A stretch of 64,000 nucleotides of DNA from CAWKEY01 sp963848675 (GTDB lineage: Bacteria > Pseudomonadota > Gammaproteobacteria > Methylococcales > Methylomonadaceae). Position 1 is the first letter of the stretch, and every line of letters begins with the position of its first letter. The notes beneath the pieces are model-generated. The model did no database searches. It worked only from the letters and a program-made list of their open reading frames with translations, and was not told the DNA's origin. Shown one piece after another: positions 55,393-64,000 of the stretch. The position numbers and the translations under genes were made by a program. Where the stretch lies: positions 124,001-188,000 of the forward strand of contig CAWKEY010000030.1 of the NCBI GenBank assembly GCA_963848675.1. The letters are read 5' to 3'.

Positions 55393-55641
55393 GTGGAGCA
55401 GGTTGGCCTATGGGCGATGCAGCAACTGCATTTTCAGGCCTTACTGAGCGGACTCAAGATCAACCAAACCCAGATTTCCGCCATCGTCGGTTCGATCATT
55501 GCGCGCATGGCGGCGCCCGCTTCGGAACTGGCCACACACCGCTGGCTGGGCGCCCGCAGCGGCTTGGGCGATTTGCTGGATGTCGACGACGAAAGCATGT
55601 CGCTGATGGCGCTGTATCGCGCGAAAATATTTAACATATAA
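55393..55641 (+). pseudogene. IS1634-type transposase remnant
   Basis: 82 residues of the N-terminal region of a transposase: VEQVGLWAMQQLHFQALLSGLKINQTQ then ASELATHRWLGARSGLGDLLDVDDESMSLMALYRAK. The motif SExATHRWL with LxxLYRA matches IS1634-family enzymes. No DDE catalytic core or inverted repeats remain, so it is a dead fragment. Confidence 0.75.
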
Positions 55642-55662
55642 CATCTTGATTGTTAGATGAAT

Positions 55663-56340
55663 TCAAAAACAGATATGTTCAAAACTGCTGACTTGCTGGT
55701 GTGTGGCCTGTGGATCGGGCGTGTGCTCGCGGGTCAGCCAGAGCGTCTGAAAACCAGCGGCTTTTGCCGCATCCAGTTCTTCCTGAATATCGGATAAAAA
55801 CAGCAGCTGCTCGGCTGGAATGGCCAGTTGCTGGGCGATGTTGTCATACGAGCTTTTGTCCCGTTTGCCGCCGATATGGGTGTCAAAATAACCGGAAAAC
55901 AGCGATGTTAAATCGCCATAGTCGCTATGCTCGAATAACAATTTTTGCGCGTAGACCGAGCCGGAGGAATAGACATATAAAGCCAGTCCCTGATTTTTCC
56001 AGGCTTTAAGCGTTTCCGCCGCATCCTGATAAACGTGGCCGGTGAAATCGCCCTGCCGGTAACCGGCTTCCCAGATCAAGCCTTGCAGGGATTTTAAAGG
56101 CGTGACTTTTTTATCCTCGTCCAGCCACTGGATAAATTGGGCAATTAAGGGCTCCAGCTCCAGATATTTGCCAGCCTCTTTGCGGGCACCTTCCAGCAAA
56201 GCCGACACTTCCGGCGTGCCGGCATGAGCACGGACAAAGTCCGCCAGATGCGCGCGGGCATACGGAAACAGCACGTCCTTGACGAAAGACAGCGACGAGG
56301 TCGTACCTTCAATATCGGTAACGATCGCTTTAATCGTCAT
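55663..56340 (-). CDS. mtnC: 2,3-diketo-5-methylthiopentyl-1-phosphate enolase-phosphatase (E1)
   Basis: HAD-family enzyme of the methionine salvage pathway that turns diketo-methylthiopentyl phosphate into acireductone. 225 residues: AIVTDIEGTTSSLSFVKDVLFPYA with the nucleophile Asp, LYVYSSGSVYAQKLLF (motif II), GKRDKSSYDNIAQQL (motif III Lys) and LFLSDIQEELDAAKAAG (motif IV). The start overlaps the mtnD stop by four bases (ATGA). Confidence 0.95.
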   Translation of the reverse strand: MTIKAIVTDIEGTTSSLSFVKDVLFPYARAHLADFVRAHAGTPEVSALLEGARKEAGKYLELEPLIAQFIQWLDEDKKVTPLKSLQGLIWEAGYRQGDFTGHVYQDAAETLKAWKNQGLALYVYSSGSVYAQKLLFEHSDYGDLTSLFSGYFDTHIGGKRDKSSYDNIAQQLAIPAEQLLFLSDIQEELDAAKAAGFQTLWLTREHTPDPQATHQQVSSFEHICF

Positions 56341-56894
56341 AGTGCGGCCACATATTGGTCAAACGAAGGGAAATTTTTGGCGATGTCGCTGCCGGTAAAC
56401 TGGGCGACCCAGCCTTCCGCGGTGGTGAACAGGCGAATACATTTGAAATGGGGATTTTCGCCCATGTCAAACCAGTGCGTGGTATTGGCCGGAACGCTGA
56501 TTAAATCGCCATGTTCGCATAACACGGCATAGACTTTATCGCCGACATGCAAATAAAACAATCCGCTGCCGTCGATAAAAAAACGCACTTCGAAATCTTC
56601 ATGTATATGTTCGGCAAGAAATTTTTGCCGGAATTGCGCCTTGTCGGGATGATCCGGGCTTAGACTGACCACGTCGACCGATTTAAAGCCGTATTGGTCT
56701 TTGAGACGGTTAATGGAATCCTGGTAAGCCTCGATGATAGTGTCCTGACCGGCATCTGTTGACAGTGCGCGGTTAGCCGTCCAGCGCTCAAATTGCACGC
56801 CTATGCGGTCGAGCTGGTTTTTTATGGCGGCAAAATCGCTGTAGTGTTCGCCGTGTTGAGGCTGATGTTCGGGATAAATGGTTAATGCGCTCAT
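56337..56894 (-). CDS. mtnD: Acireductone dioxygenase (ARD)
   Basis: Cupin-fold metalloenzyme that oxidises acireductone to the keto-acid precursor of methionine. 185 residues; the metal site HIHEDFEVRFF (H-x-H-x4-E) and the later TTHWFDMG His are in place. Overlaps both neighbours by four bases, so mtnB-mtnD-mtnC is one operon. No mtnA or mtnP in the window. Confidence 0.95.
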   Translation of the reverse strand: MSALTIYPEHQPQHGEHYSDFAAIKNQLDRIGVQFERWTANRALSTDAGQDTIIEAYQDSINRLKDQYGFKSVDVVSLSPDHPDKAQFRQKFLAEHIHEDFEVRFFIDGSGLFYLHVGDKVYAVLCEHGDLISVPANTTHWFDMGENPHFKCIRLFTTAEGWVAQFTGSDIAKNFPSFDQYVAAL

Positions 56895-57511
56895 CGATTT
56901 TTGACTCCATGCAGTCGTAGTTCACAATCAAATAAAAATTCCAGCGCTTCAAGATGCCGCAGCGCCTCTTTTACGCTGGCGCCCCAGGTATACAAACCGT
57001 GCCCGGCAATAAGATAAGCTTGTATTGAACCGTGCTGATCCAGATACTGTTCGACTTTTTCAGCTAGCCGTGGAATGTTCTGATCATTAGGAAATATCGG
57101 AATAACGATGCGGCTTTCATGCGTCTCTATGCCGCTGAAGGCCTTTAGCAACTCGTAATCTTCAAGCACGATCTCGTCCGCAAACAACTTTGAAATCAGC
57201 GTGGCATTCAGCGAATGCGGATGCAGCACCGCTTGCGCATCGGAAAAGCGCCGGTATAAAGAGGTGTGCAGCAGGGTTTCCGCAGACGGTTTCTTGCCGT
57301 CCAGGGCATGCCCTTGCGCATCAATCAGCATGATGTCGTCTGCTTCTAAATGGCCCTTGTGTTTGCCGGACACGGTTATGGCAATGCGGCCATCCGGCAG
57401 ACGTGCCGAAAAATTACCGCTGGTTGCCGGCACCCAGCCTTTCTGATCGATAAAGCGGCCAGCGGCAATCAGATGTCTGGTCTGGGTAAAAAACGCTTCA
57501 GTGTAAGTCAT
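56891..57511 (-). CDS. mtnB: Methylthioribulose-1-phosphate dehydratase
   Basis: Class II aldolase-fold enzyme, 206 residues, first gene of the salvage operon. WVPATSGNFSARLPDGRIAITVSGKHKG, AVLHPHSLNATLIS (zinc His pair) and YLIAGHGLYTWGASVKEALRHLEALEFL (third zinc His) are the family motifs. It catalyses the dehydration before MtnC. A gap of 86 bases separates it from the large GGDEF-EAL gene upstream. Confidence 0.95.
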   Translation of the reverse strand: MTYTEAFFTQTRHLIAAGRFIDQKGWVPATSGNFSARLPDGRIAITVSGKHKGHLEADDIMLIDAQGHALDGKKPSAETLLHTSLYRRFSDAQAVLHPHSLNATLISKLFADEIVLEDYELLKAFSGIETHESRIVIPIFPNDQNIPRLAEKVEQYLDQHGSIQAYLIAGHGLYTWGASVKEALRHLEALEFLFDCELRLHGVKNR

Positions 57512-57597
57512 GTCAGTGGGTCAGGAGCTGAAAGCCGATAAGTTAGCAAATTATCCATGTGGAACAATAAACGAAATCCATACATTTAGGGCAGACT

Positions 57598-60500
57598 TTA
57601 TATTTTTTCAGGCGGTACGACTTTTTTCCATTCCGCCGGCACTTCCCAGGCTGTTATCCACGCAGGAATAGCATCGGCGGGCATGGGTTTGGCGATCCCG
57701 GCGCCCTGGGCATGCTTACATCCCAGCTCTAAAAGTGCGATGCCGTGCTGGACAGATTCCACGCCCTCGGCAATGACATGACGATGGAAGGACTGCGCCA
57801 AACCAATGACGCTCTGCACGATGGCGTAATCTTCAGCATCTTCCAGCATATTGCGCACAAAGGAGCGGTCAATCTTGAGTGTTTGTGCCGGCAAACGCCT
57901 TAAGTAAGTTAACGATGAATAGCCGGTGCCGAAATCATCCAGCGCAAACTGGATGCCCAGTTTTTGGCAGTCTCGAATAACCTGGGAGATATGAGTCGAG
58001 TCTTCCAGGGCTTCGGTTTCCAGGATTTCCATTTCAAAATTCGCTGGATTCACCTCGGGATAGCGTTCCAAGATGGCTTGCAAGTGCATGACAAAATCGG
58101 CCGCGTGCAGCGTACGCGCAAAAATATTGACGCTGATCCGAAGCAATAAGCCATTTGCCAGCCAGGCCTGCATTTGCTGCAAGGCTGTGTCAATGACCCA
58201 GGTATCGAGTTTGACTGCCAGTTCATTGCCCACCAGCAGCGGAAGAAATTCTTCCGGAATGATCAGGCCGCGCTCCGGATCTCGCCAGCGGATCAGCGCT
58301 TCTGCGCCGAGCACCTGTCCTTTGTGCATGTCCACCTTGGGCTGATAAAACAGTTCAAACTCCTGAAAGGCAATGGCCTTTTCAATGCGGTCAAGAGCCG
58401 TTCGCTGCGAATGCAGCTGACGATCGAGTTCCGGATCGTAAATGTGAAAACGGTTTTTGCCGGCCTGCTTGCACTGATACATAGCCTGATCGGCATGTCT
58501 TAATAAGGTGTCCGGGTCGGTATTGTCGACAGGAAAGATGCTGATGCCTATGCTGGCAGACACGGTGACCGCTTGGTCCGCCAGCGCAACAGGCGCATTG
58601 ATAACATCGAGCAGGCGGTGCAAGGTAAGTTCACATTCTTCAGGCCTTGCCAAGCCGAGCAACAGAAACACAAATTCATCGCCCCCCAGGCGGGCAATGG
58701 TATCGCCCTCGCGCAGGGTACTCTTGATGCGATGGGCAATTTCAATCAGCATCTGGTCGCCGGTTTCATGGCCAAAGCGGTCATTAACCGGCTTAAATCC
58801 ATCCAGGTCAAGATAACCGACAGCCAGATAGCTATTCTCGCGCTTGCTTTGGGCAATGGCCTGCTGCATGCGGTCGGCCAACAAAACCCGGTTGGGTATG
58901 CCGGTCAAAGGATCATAGTGCGCAATGCGCTCCAGTTGTAGTTCGTGCTCTTTAATTTGAGTGATGTCGGTGAAGGTGCCGATATAGTGTGAAACCTTGC
59001 CCTTGGTATTATAAACGGCAGAGATTGTGATCCATTCGGCAAAAAGATTGCCATTCTTTCTGCGATTCCAGAGCTCGCCACTCCAGTAGCCTTGCTCGTT
59101 GATGCTCTGCCACATGGCCGCATAGACTTCCTGGTTCTGTAGCCCCGATTTGAACTGCTTGGGATTTTTACCAAGCACTTCTTTGCGGGAGTAGCCGGTA
59201 ATTTTGCAGAAAGCATTATTGATGTCAATGATGTTGCTGTACTTGTCGGTAATCAGAATCCCTTCCTGCGTGTTGGCAAAAACGCTGGCCGCCATGCGCA
59301 AACTGTTTTCATTCTTACGCAACTCCAGTTCAATTTTTTGGCGCTTGCGCATTTCATGGCGCAGGTGCGTATTCCAGCTGATAATTAAAATGAACAACAG
59401 TAGCATTGGGAAGGCATATTTAAACAGGGTTTTAGTCTTGACACCGGAGTCTGCCTGTATGTTTAGCCAGCGGTTCTCAATGCTTTCCCTTTCGGCCTGG
59501 GGTATATCGTTTAAGGCTTTGGCAATTAGGCTGACCAGTTCCGGATTGGCTGTGGTCGCGGCCATTCTGTGCTCGCTGCGGTATTCGGTGTCGCCCGCAA
59601 ACTGCAGGTCGAGAAATCCTTCTCGTTTGACGGTATAGCTGGAGGTGGCTGCATCACCGACATAGGCATCGGCGTCGCCGCTGCGCACCTTATTGAGTGC
59701 ATCCTGAATATTTTTGGCAGGCACCAATTGTATGCCGGGATAGTCGCGTGCCAGCGTTTCCTGCATAAAATAACCTTCTTCCACTGTCACGCGCTTACCG
59801 TTTAGGCGCTTTAATTTTCCCGTAAAACCACTGTTACCTTGGTCTATGATGATGACCGGATAGCTGATATAGGGCTCCGTGAACAGCAGGTAGCGCTCGC
59901 GGTCCGGAGTCTTATTAACATCGGAAAGCATATCGAGTTCGCCGCGTTTCGCCATTGCCAAAATGGACGGCCAGGATTTATCGACGATGGCTTCAAATTT
60001 TACCCCCAGACGTTGCTCAAGCAGTCTTATATAATCGGCCGTTAAGCCGACATGCTCGCCGTTCGCGTCCACCCATTCGTGAGGCGCAAAATCCGGGTCT
60101 ATGCCGACGCGGACAAGCGGATGCGCCGCTAACCAGGCCTTCTCGGCCTTGCTTAATTTCAGCGTGGCGGTTTTTTTAGGGTCAACAATAAAACCCTCCC
60201 AATTCGCCATTGAGCTGACCAGCCCCATTTTCTGGTAGGTTTCGGCGATACGCTGGAAACGCTTGAGGTCGGTCGTACCAAGCGGAATTGTCCCGGCAAG
60301 AATCATTTTGGCAGTTTCCCGGGCCTCAAAGCGCAGGTGATCTATTGACAGCCGATTGCCTGGGTTGTATTTGGCGAGAATGATTTGGATCAGTTCTTCG
60401 GGGTGCTGGAGCGCATAACTCCAGCCTTTAAGCGAAGCGCGTAAGAAGCGTTGCGCGCGCTCAGGGTATTGGCGCAGTTCCTGTTCTGTCGTAAACAGAT

Positions 60501-61152
60501 TGTCGCCGAGGAAATCCACGCCATAGTTGCGCGGATCAATGATGTTGAATTTTATGCCCTTTTTTTGGTAATAGTGGACTTCGTCGGTAAGGTAGCCGGA
60601 GATGGCGTCTACCTTGTTGCTAATTAAATCGTCATAGTTAAAGGAGTGTTTGACGCGCTTGATGCTGCCGAGAGCGATGTTGGTCTCGTAGAACATGGCC
60701 AGCAACGGCGAATCATTGTTGAAATCGTCCATGACCCGCTTACCGGCCAGTTCATACGGGCTGACAATGCCTGAACTCTGTAGCGTGAAGTAAACCAGTG
60801 GGTTATGTTGAAATATGGACGCCAGCACGACCACCGGTTTGCCGTTGAGCCTTTCCTGCAACAGGCCGGTATCCGCCACACCATACTGGGCGTCCCCCTT
60901 GAGTACTTGTTCAACGTTATTGATGCCCTGAATGCGCTCACGAATGTCCACATCCAGACCTTCCTGAGCGTAAAAGCCTTTTTCCTTGGCGGCGTAGTAA
61001 CCAGCAAACTGGAAGGCGTGCAGGAATTTAAGTTGTAAAGCGACTTGTTCAAGGGCTTGGGCGGATACCGGCAATACAAAAGCAGCCAGACAGAGAAGCG
61101 CGGCCAGCCAGGATGATTTTGTATGTAACAAAAAGGGGCGAGTATCCGGCAT
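57598..61152 (-). CDS. Hybrid periplasmic-binding / PAS / GGDEF / EAL cyclic-di-GMP protein
   Basis: 1184 residues, intact. A signal segment (SWLAALLCLAAFVLPVSAQA) is followed by an NMT1/THI5-like solute-binding domain (about 35-330: LQLKFLHAFQFAGYYAAKEKGFY), then a bacterial extracellular solute-binding type 3 domain (about 340-565: VRVGIDPDFAPHEWVDANGEHVGLTADYI), a membrane helix (about 575-595), a PAS domain (ANTQEGILITDKYSNIIDINNAFCKITGY), GGDEF (GGDEF at 823-827, intact) and EAL (EAL at 951-953). In the EAL domain, DDFGTGYSSL and the KIDRSFV Lys are present, so it may be an active diesterase. It would sense periplasmic ligands and set cyclic-di-GMP levels. Confidence 0.93.
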   Translation of the reverse strand: MPDTRPFLLHTKSSWLAALLCLAAFVLPVSAQALEQVALQLKFLHAFQFAGYYAAKEKGFYAQEGLDVDIRERIQGINNVEQVLKGDAQYGVADTGLLQERLNGKPVVVLASIFQHNPLVYFTLQSSGIVSPYELAGKRVMDDFNNDSPLLAMFYETNIALGSIKRVKHSFNYDDLISNKVDAISGYLTDEVHYYQKKGIKFNIIDPRNYGVDFLGDNLFTTEQELRQYPERAQRFLRASLKGWSYALQHPEELIQIILAKYNPGNRLSIDHLRFEARETAKMILAGTIPLGTTDLKRFQRIAETYQKMGLVSSMANWEGFIVDPKKTATLKLSKAEKAWLAAHPLVRVGIDPDFAPHEWVDANGEHVGLTADYIRLLEQRLGVKFEAIVDKSWPSILAMAKRGELDMLSDVNKTPDRERYLLFTEPYISYPVIIIDQGNSGFTGKLKRLNGKRVTVEEGYFMQETLARDYPGIQLVPAKNIQDALNKVRSGDADAYVGDAATSSYTVKREGFLDLQFAGDTEYRSEHRMAATTANPELVSLIAKALNDIPQAERESIENRWLNIQADSGVKTKTLFKYAFPMLLLFILIISWNTHLRHEMRKRQKIELELRKNENSLRMAASVFANTQEGILITDKYSNIIDINNAFCKITGYSRKEVLGKNPKQFKSGLQNQEVYAAMWQSINEQGYWSGELWNRRKNGNLFAEWITISAVYNTKGKVSHYIGTFTDITQIKEHELQLERIAHYDPLTGIPNRVLLADRMQQAIAQSKRENSYLAVGYLDLDGFKPVNDRFGHETGDQMLIEIAHRIKSTLREGDTIARLGGDEFVFLLLGLARPEECELTLHRLLDVINAPVALADQAVTVSASIGISIFPVDNTDPDTLLRHADQAMYQCKQAGKNRFHIYDPELDRQLHSQRTALDRIEKAIAFQEFELFYQPKVDMHKGQVLGAEALIRWRDPERGLIIPEEFLPLLVGNELAVKLDTWVIDTALQQMQAWLANGLLLRISVNIFARTLHAADFVMHLQAILERYPEVNPANFEMEILETEALEDSTHISQVIRDCQKLGIQFALDDFGTGYSSLTYLRRLPAQTLKIDRSFVRNMLEDAEDYAIVQSVIGLAQSFHRHVIAEGVESVQHGIALLELGCKHAQGAGIAKPMPADAIPAWITAWEVPAEWKKVVPPEKI

Positions 61153-61298
61153 GCAGTGTTATGGCTAATAAATGATGTGGAATTATACCGCTTATTGACA
61201 GTATAGGCAGATTTGAGGGTAATGATAATGCTGCAAATTCGTACAGAAAGGCGCTATATTGATGACAATTCACCAGCGAAAGGTTCAACCGTCAGCGC

Positions 61299-62435
61299 AT
61301 GAATAAAAAAATAGCCATCCTCATAATTGCCATTGCCGCCATTGGCGCTGGATATTATGCATTGCAACGCCCCAAGCGTGTGTTAGTCGAAGTTTATACC
61401 GTAGAAAAAGGCGAAGTTAACGCCACCGTGTCAAATACCAGGGTCGGCACCATCAAAGCCTGCCGGCGCGCCTTTCTGGCGCCGGCGACAGGCGGGCAGG
61501 TAGCCGCGCTGCACGTTAAAGAGGGTGATAGCGTTAAACAACACCAATTGTTACTGGAAGTTTGGAATACAGACCTGAAAGCACAGCTCACCTTGCAGGA
61601 AGCCCAGATCAAGGCCAATCAAGCGTCGGCCGAGCAAGCCTGTGTTTTGGCCGGGGGTGCGGAACGTGAAGCGGAGCGGATGACCCGCTTGCAAAAATTC
61701 AATCATGTCGTTTCCGAAGAGCAGGTCGATATTAAAGTCACCGAAGCCGCCGCCAAGCGGGCTTTATGCAGCGCCTCGCGCGCGACAGTCGCGGTCAGCC
61801 AGGCTAATCTCGAGGTGGTCAGGGCCTCGATTGAGCGCACCCTGGTTTATGCGCCTTTTGACGGCACCGTTGCTGAAATCAATGCCGAACTGGGCGAGTT
61901 TGTTACCCCCTCGCCGCCCGGCATTCCGACTTTGCCCGCCATCGATTTACTCGATGTCAGCTGTCTGTATGTGTCTGCGCCCATTGACGAAGTCGATGCG
62001 CCGCAGATAAAAACCGGCATGACCGCCTGTGTATCGCTGGATGCCTTTAGTGAAAAGCGCTGCTCGGGAACGGTCAGCCGGATAGCACCCTACGTGCAGG
62101 AAAAAGAAAAGCAGGCGCGCACGGTTGAAGTTGAAGTGAAATTGACCGACCCGCAAGACCTGAAGGCATTATTGCCGGGTTACAGCGCCGATATTGAAGT
62201 CTTGCTGGCTAGCAGGCCGCAAGCCCTCAGAGTGCCTGCCGAAGCGGTGCTGGAAAATAATCAGGTCTTGCTGATGCGCGCCGATGGCTTGCTGGAACAG
62301 CGCAGCTTCAAGCCTGGCCTTGCCAACTGGAATACAGTGGAAGTGTTAGAAGGCCTGCATGCCGGCGATAAAGTGGTGCTCTCTTTAGGCCGCGAGGGCG
62401 TGGTAGCCGGTGCGTATGCACATGTACAGCCGTGA
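61299..62435 (+). CDS. MacA-like periplasmic adaptor (HlyD/RND-type membrane fusion protein)
   Basis: 378 residues with an N-terminal membrane anchor (KKIAILIIAIAAIGAGYYAL), a biotinyl-lipoyl half (GQVAALHVKEGDSVKQHQLLLEVW), a helical hairpin, the second lipoyl half (IERTLVYAPFDGTVAEINAELGEFVTP) and beta-barrel plus membrane-proximal domains. Its stop overlaps the start of the ATPase gene, so the three final genes form one export operon. It would connect the ABC transporter to an outer-membrane channel not seen in the window. Divergent from the GGDEF-EAL gene. Confidence 0.9.
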   Translation: MNKKIAILIIAIAAIGAGYYALQRPKRVLVEVYTVEKGEVNATVSNTRVGTIKACRRAFLAPATGGQVAALHVKEGDSVKQHQLLLEVWNTDLKAQLTLQEAQIKANQASAEQACVLAGGAEREAERMTRLQKFNHVVSEEQVDIKVTEAAAKRALCSASRATVAVSQANLEVVRASIERTLVYAPFDGTVAEINAELGEFVTPSPPGIPTLPAIDLLDVSCLYVSAPIDEVDAPQIKTGMTACVSLDAFSEKRCSGTVSRIAPYVQEKEKQARTVEVEVKLTDPQDLKALLPGYSADIEVLLASRPQALRVPAEAVLENNQVLLMRADGLLEQRSFKPGLANWNTVEVLEGLHAGDKVVLSLGREGVVAGAYAHVQP

Positions 62436-63100
62436 TCGAACTTACTAACATACATCGCTATTTTCAGGTGGGTGAACAAACGGTACATGCCTTGAATGAC
62501 ATTAACTTGTCCATCAAAAAAGGCGAATATGTGTCCGTGATGGGGCCGTCGGGTTCCGGCAAATCGACGTTGTTCAACGTCATCGCCCTGCTGGATAAGC
62601 CTTCATCCGGCCGTTACCGGCTCAATGAGCAGGATGTGACGCAGTTGACTGATGATGAACTGGCGCAAGTCCGTAGCCAAAATATCGGCTTTGTGTTTCA
62701 GTTCTTTCACTTGATTCCGCGTTTAACGGCGTCTGAAAATATTGAAATGCCGATGATACTGGCCGGTATCGCGGGTAAAGAGCGTAAACAGCGGGTGCAG
62801 CAGGCGCTCATCTCGGTTAATCTGCAGGATCGGGCCCAGCACCGGCCGGATCAGCTTTCCGGCGGGCAATTGCAGCGAGTTGCCATTGCCCGGGCCATGA
62901 TCATGCGGCCGGAAATTGTCTTGGCCGACGAGCCTACCGGCAATCTCGACAGCAAATCCGGCGGCGAGATCATTGAGCTGCTGGAAACTCTGAATCAGCA
63001 GGGCGTCACGCTAATGATTATTACCCACGATCAAGGCATTGGTGATAGAGCCAAGCGGCAGATCCGGATTGTCGACGGACAGATCGTACATGCTGCTTAA
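62432..63100 (+). CDS. ABC transporter ATP-binding protein, MacB/LolD-type
   Basis: 222 residues: Walker A GPSGSGKST, Q-loop FVFQFFHLIPRLTASENIEMPMILAG, signature LSGGQLQRVAIARAM, Walker B IVLADEPTGNLDS and the H-loop IITHD. A GTG at 62432 starts it, overlapping the adaptor stop. It powers the permease encoded next. Confidence 0.95.
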   Translation: MIELTNIHRYFQVGEQTVHALNDINLSIKKGEYVSVMGPSGSGKSTLFNVIALLDKPSSGRYRLNEQDVTQLTDDELAQVRSQNIGFVFQFFHLIPRLTASENIEMPMILAGIAGKERKQRVQQALISVNLQDRAQHRPDQLSGGQLQRVAIARAMIMRPEIVLADEPTGNLDSKSGGEIIELLETLNQQGVTLMIITHDQGIGDRAKRQIRIVDGQIVHAA

Positions 63101-64000
63101 AGACACCTTAACCCTGGCTTTTGCGGCTATCCGCATGCAGCGCTTGCGCGCTACACTGATTATTCTGGCCATGAGCATCGGCGTGGCGGCGGTAACGGTA
63201 TTGACGGCGTTGGGTGAAAGCGCCCGCAATTATATCGTGCATGAATTTGAAGCGCTGGGTACGCATCTGGTGATCGTATTGCCGGGACGCACGGAAACCA
63301 CCGGCGGGCCGCCGCCGTTATTTGGCGAAACGCCCAGGGATTTAACGCTGGCCGATGCCGAGGCTCTGCTTAGAAGTCATCATATTGCCGCGATTGCGCC
63401 GATTACGGTCGGTGCTGCGCCGGTTTCCAGTCTGGGCCTGGAGCGGGAAACCAATATTCTGGGATCAACTTCTGATTTGGTCAGGGTTCGTCATTTGACC
63501 ATGGCGCAGGGCCGGTTTCTACCCCAGGCCGAGGCGGACAAAGCTCTGTCTGTTTGTGTCATTGGCCAAACCATACGCGAGCAACTGTTTGCCAATAAAC
63601 CGGCGCTCGGGCAATGGCTGCGCATCAATGACCGGCGTTTTCGGGTCATCGGGATTTTGACCTCCGAAGGCCAGTCCATCGGTGTGGATTTTGATGAAAT
63701 CGTCATTATTCCGGTCGCATCCGCACAAGCGCTCTTTGACACCAGTTCGTTATTCAGAATTCTGGTGGAAACCAAATCCCAGCAGGATATGTTGAAGTCG
63801 GCCGATGACATTCGAAGCATTATCAAGGCCCGTCATGAAGGCGAAGATGATGTCACTTTGATTACCCAGGATAGTGTGGTTAGGACCTTCGACAAGATAT
63901 TAACCGCGCTGACCCTGACGGTAACCAGCATTGCCGGCATCAGTCTGGCGGTTGCCGGCGTGCTGGTGATGAATGTGATGCTGGTGAGCGTTACCCAGCG
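63090..64000 (+). CDS. ABC transporter permease, MacB-type (3' truncated by window)
   Basis: The frame starts at ATG 63090, overlapping the ATPase gene by 11 bases, and stays open to the window end (303 codons). MLLKDTLTLAFAAIRMQRLR, then ATLIILAMSIGVAAVTVLTALGESA is the first membrane helix and start of the periplasmic MacB domain; GTHLVIVLPGR, VCVIGQTIREQLFAN and RFRVIGILTSEGQSIGVDFDEIVIIP are core MacB/FtsX motifs; a second membrane helix begins near LTLTVTSIAGISLAVAGVLV. Substrate unknown (macrolide, peptide or lipid are typical). Confidence 0.9.
   Translation, partial: MLLKDTLTLAFAAIRMQRLRATLIILAMSIGVAAVTVLTALGESARNYIVHEFEALGTHLVIVLPGRTETTGGPPPLFGETPRDLTLADAEALLRSHHIAAIAPITVGAAPVSSLGLERETNILGSTSDLVRVRHLTMAQGRFLPQAEADKALSVCVIGQTIREQLFANKPALGQWLRINDRRFRVIGILTSEGQSIGVDFDEIVIIPVASAQALFDTSSLFRILVETKSQQDMLKSADDIRSIIKARHEGEDDVTLITQDSVVRTFDKILTALTLTVTSIAGISLAVAGVLVMNVMLVSVTQ

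Noticed and set aside
55393..55641. A functional insertion sequence
   Set aside because: Only about 80 N-terminal residues remain, with no catalytic core and no inverted repeats, so it is a remnant.

Overview
The window looks like chromosome from a gammaproteobacterial methanotroph (Methylococcales; Methylobacter or Methylomonas would fit). This is inferred from a di-heme cytochrome c peroxidase of the copper-repressible SACCP/CorB type beside a secreted CorA/MopE-like candidate and an OprC-like copper TonB receptor, plus an exopolysaccharide (EPS) locus of the type seen in methylotrophs. No rRNA, tRNA, CRISPR array or intact insertion sequence was seen.

Bases 3-20753 (all +) are an EPS biosynthesis and export locus: EpsL-like outer-membrane barrel, Wzz-type chain-length protein, BY-kinase-like ATPase, WecG/TagA transferase, a PA14 protein, Wzy/O-antigen-ligase-like polymerase, DegT aminotransferase, two left-handed beta-helix acyltransferases, an OafA-type acyltransferase fused in frame to a Wzx flippase, several glycosyltransferases and UDP-glucuronate decarboxylase. 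Seven of these genes carry single-base indels, stops or missing segments, and the OafA-type enzyme has lost its usual catalytic His. The locus therefore looks decayed, or else this stretch has a locally high sequencing-error rate.

Bases 21389-43402 are mainly about copper. On the - strand a candidate copper-acquisition cluster runs: secreted CorA/MopE-like candidate, SACCP-type peroxidase, OprC-like TonB receptor carrying the CxxxM and HxM copper motifs, and a second secreted protein sharing a C-terminal domain with the first. Next come a TauE/SafE protein with a cupredoxin tail and two convergent, paralogous copper-export units that meet at one terminator (34258-34310). Each unit has a Cu+ P1B-ATPase with an extra Cys-less HMA-like N-domain and one or two members of a small single-pass membrane protein family. 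The - unit also has a free-standing HMA-like protein, a 55-residue Cys-rich metal-binding protein and a TauE/SafE protein. A palindromic operator-like element occurs twice at the edges of this region. A TetR gene with a DUF4242 and a beta-propeller gene closes it.

Bases 43709-46222 hold an ECF sigma factor / zinc-finger anti-sigma factor / subtilisin lipoprotein operon. Bases 47550-52512 hold two unrelated metalloproteases (M43 and M28), each ending in the same seven-bladed PLL-like lectin propeller encoded by near-identical 1.03-kb DNA, with a small protein gene between them. Bases 52593-64000 are more ordinary: Rof, a GDSL esterase, a VTT membrane protein, an IS1634-type transposase remnant, methionine-salvage genes mtnB-mtnD-mtnC, a large hybrid sensor with GGDEF and EAL domains, and a MacAB-like ABC export system that runs off the end.

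Three families of dispersed palindromic elements lie in intergenic DNA: family A at 2521, 21175 and 31005; family B at 20907 and 28746; and a single inverted repeat at 41069.
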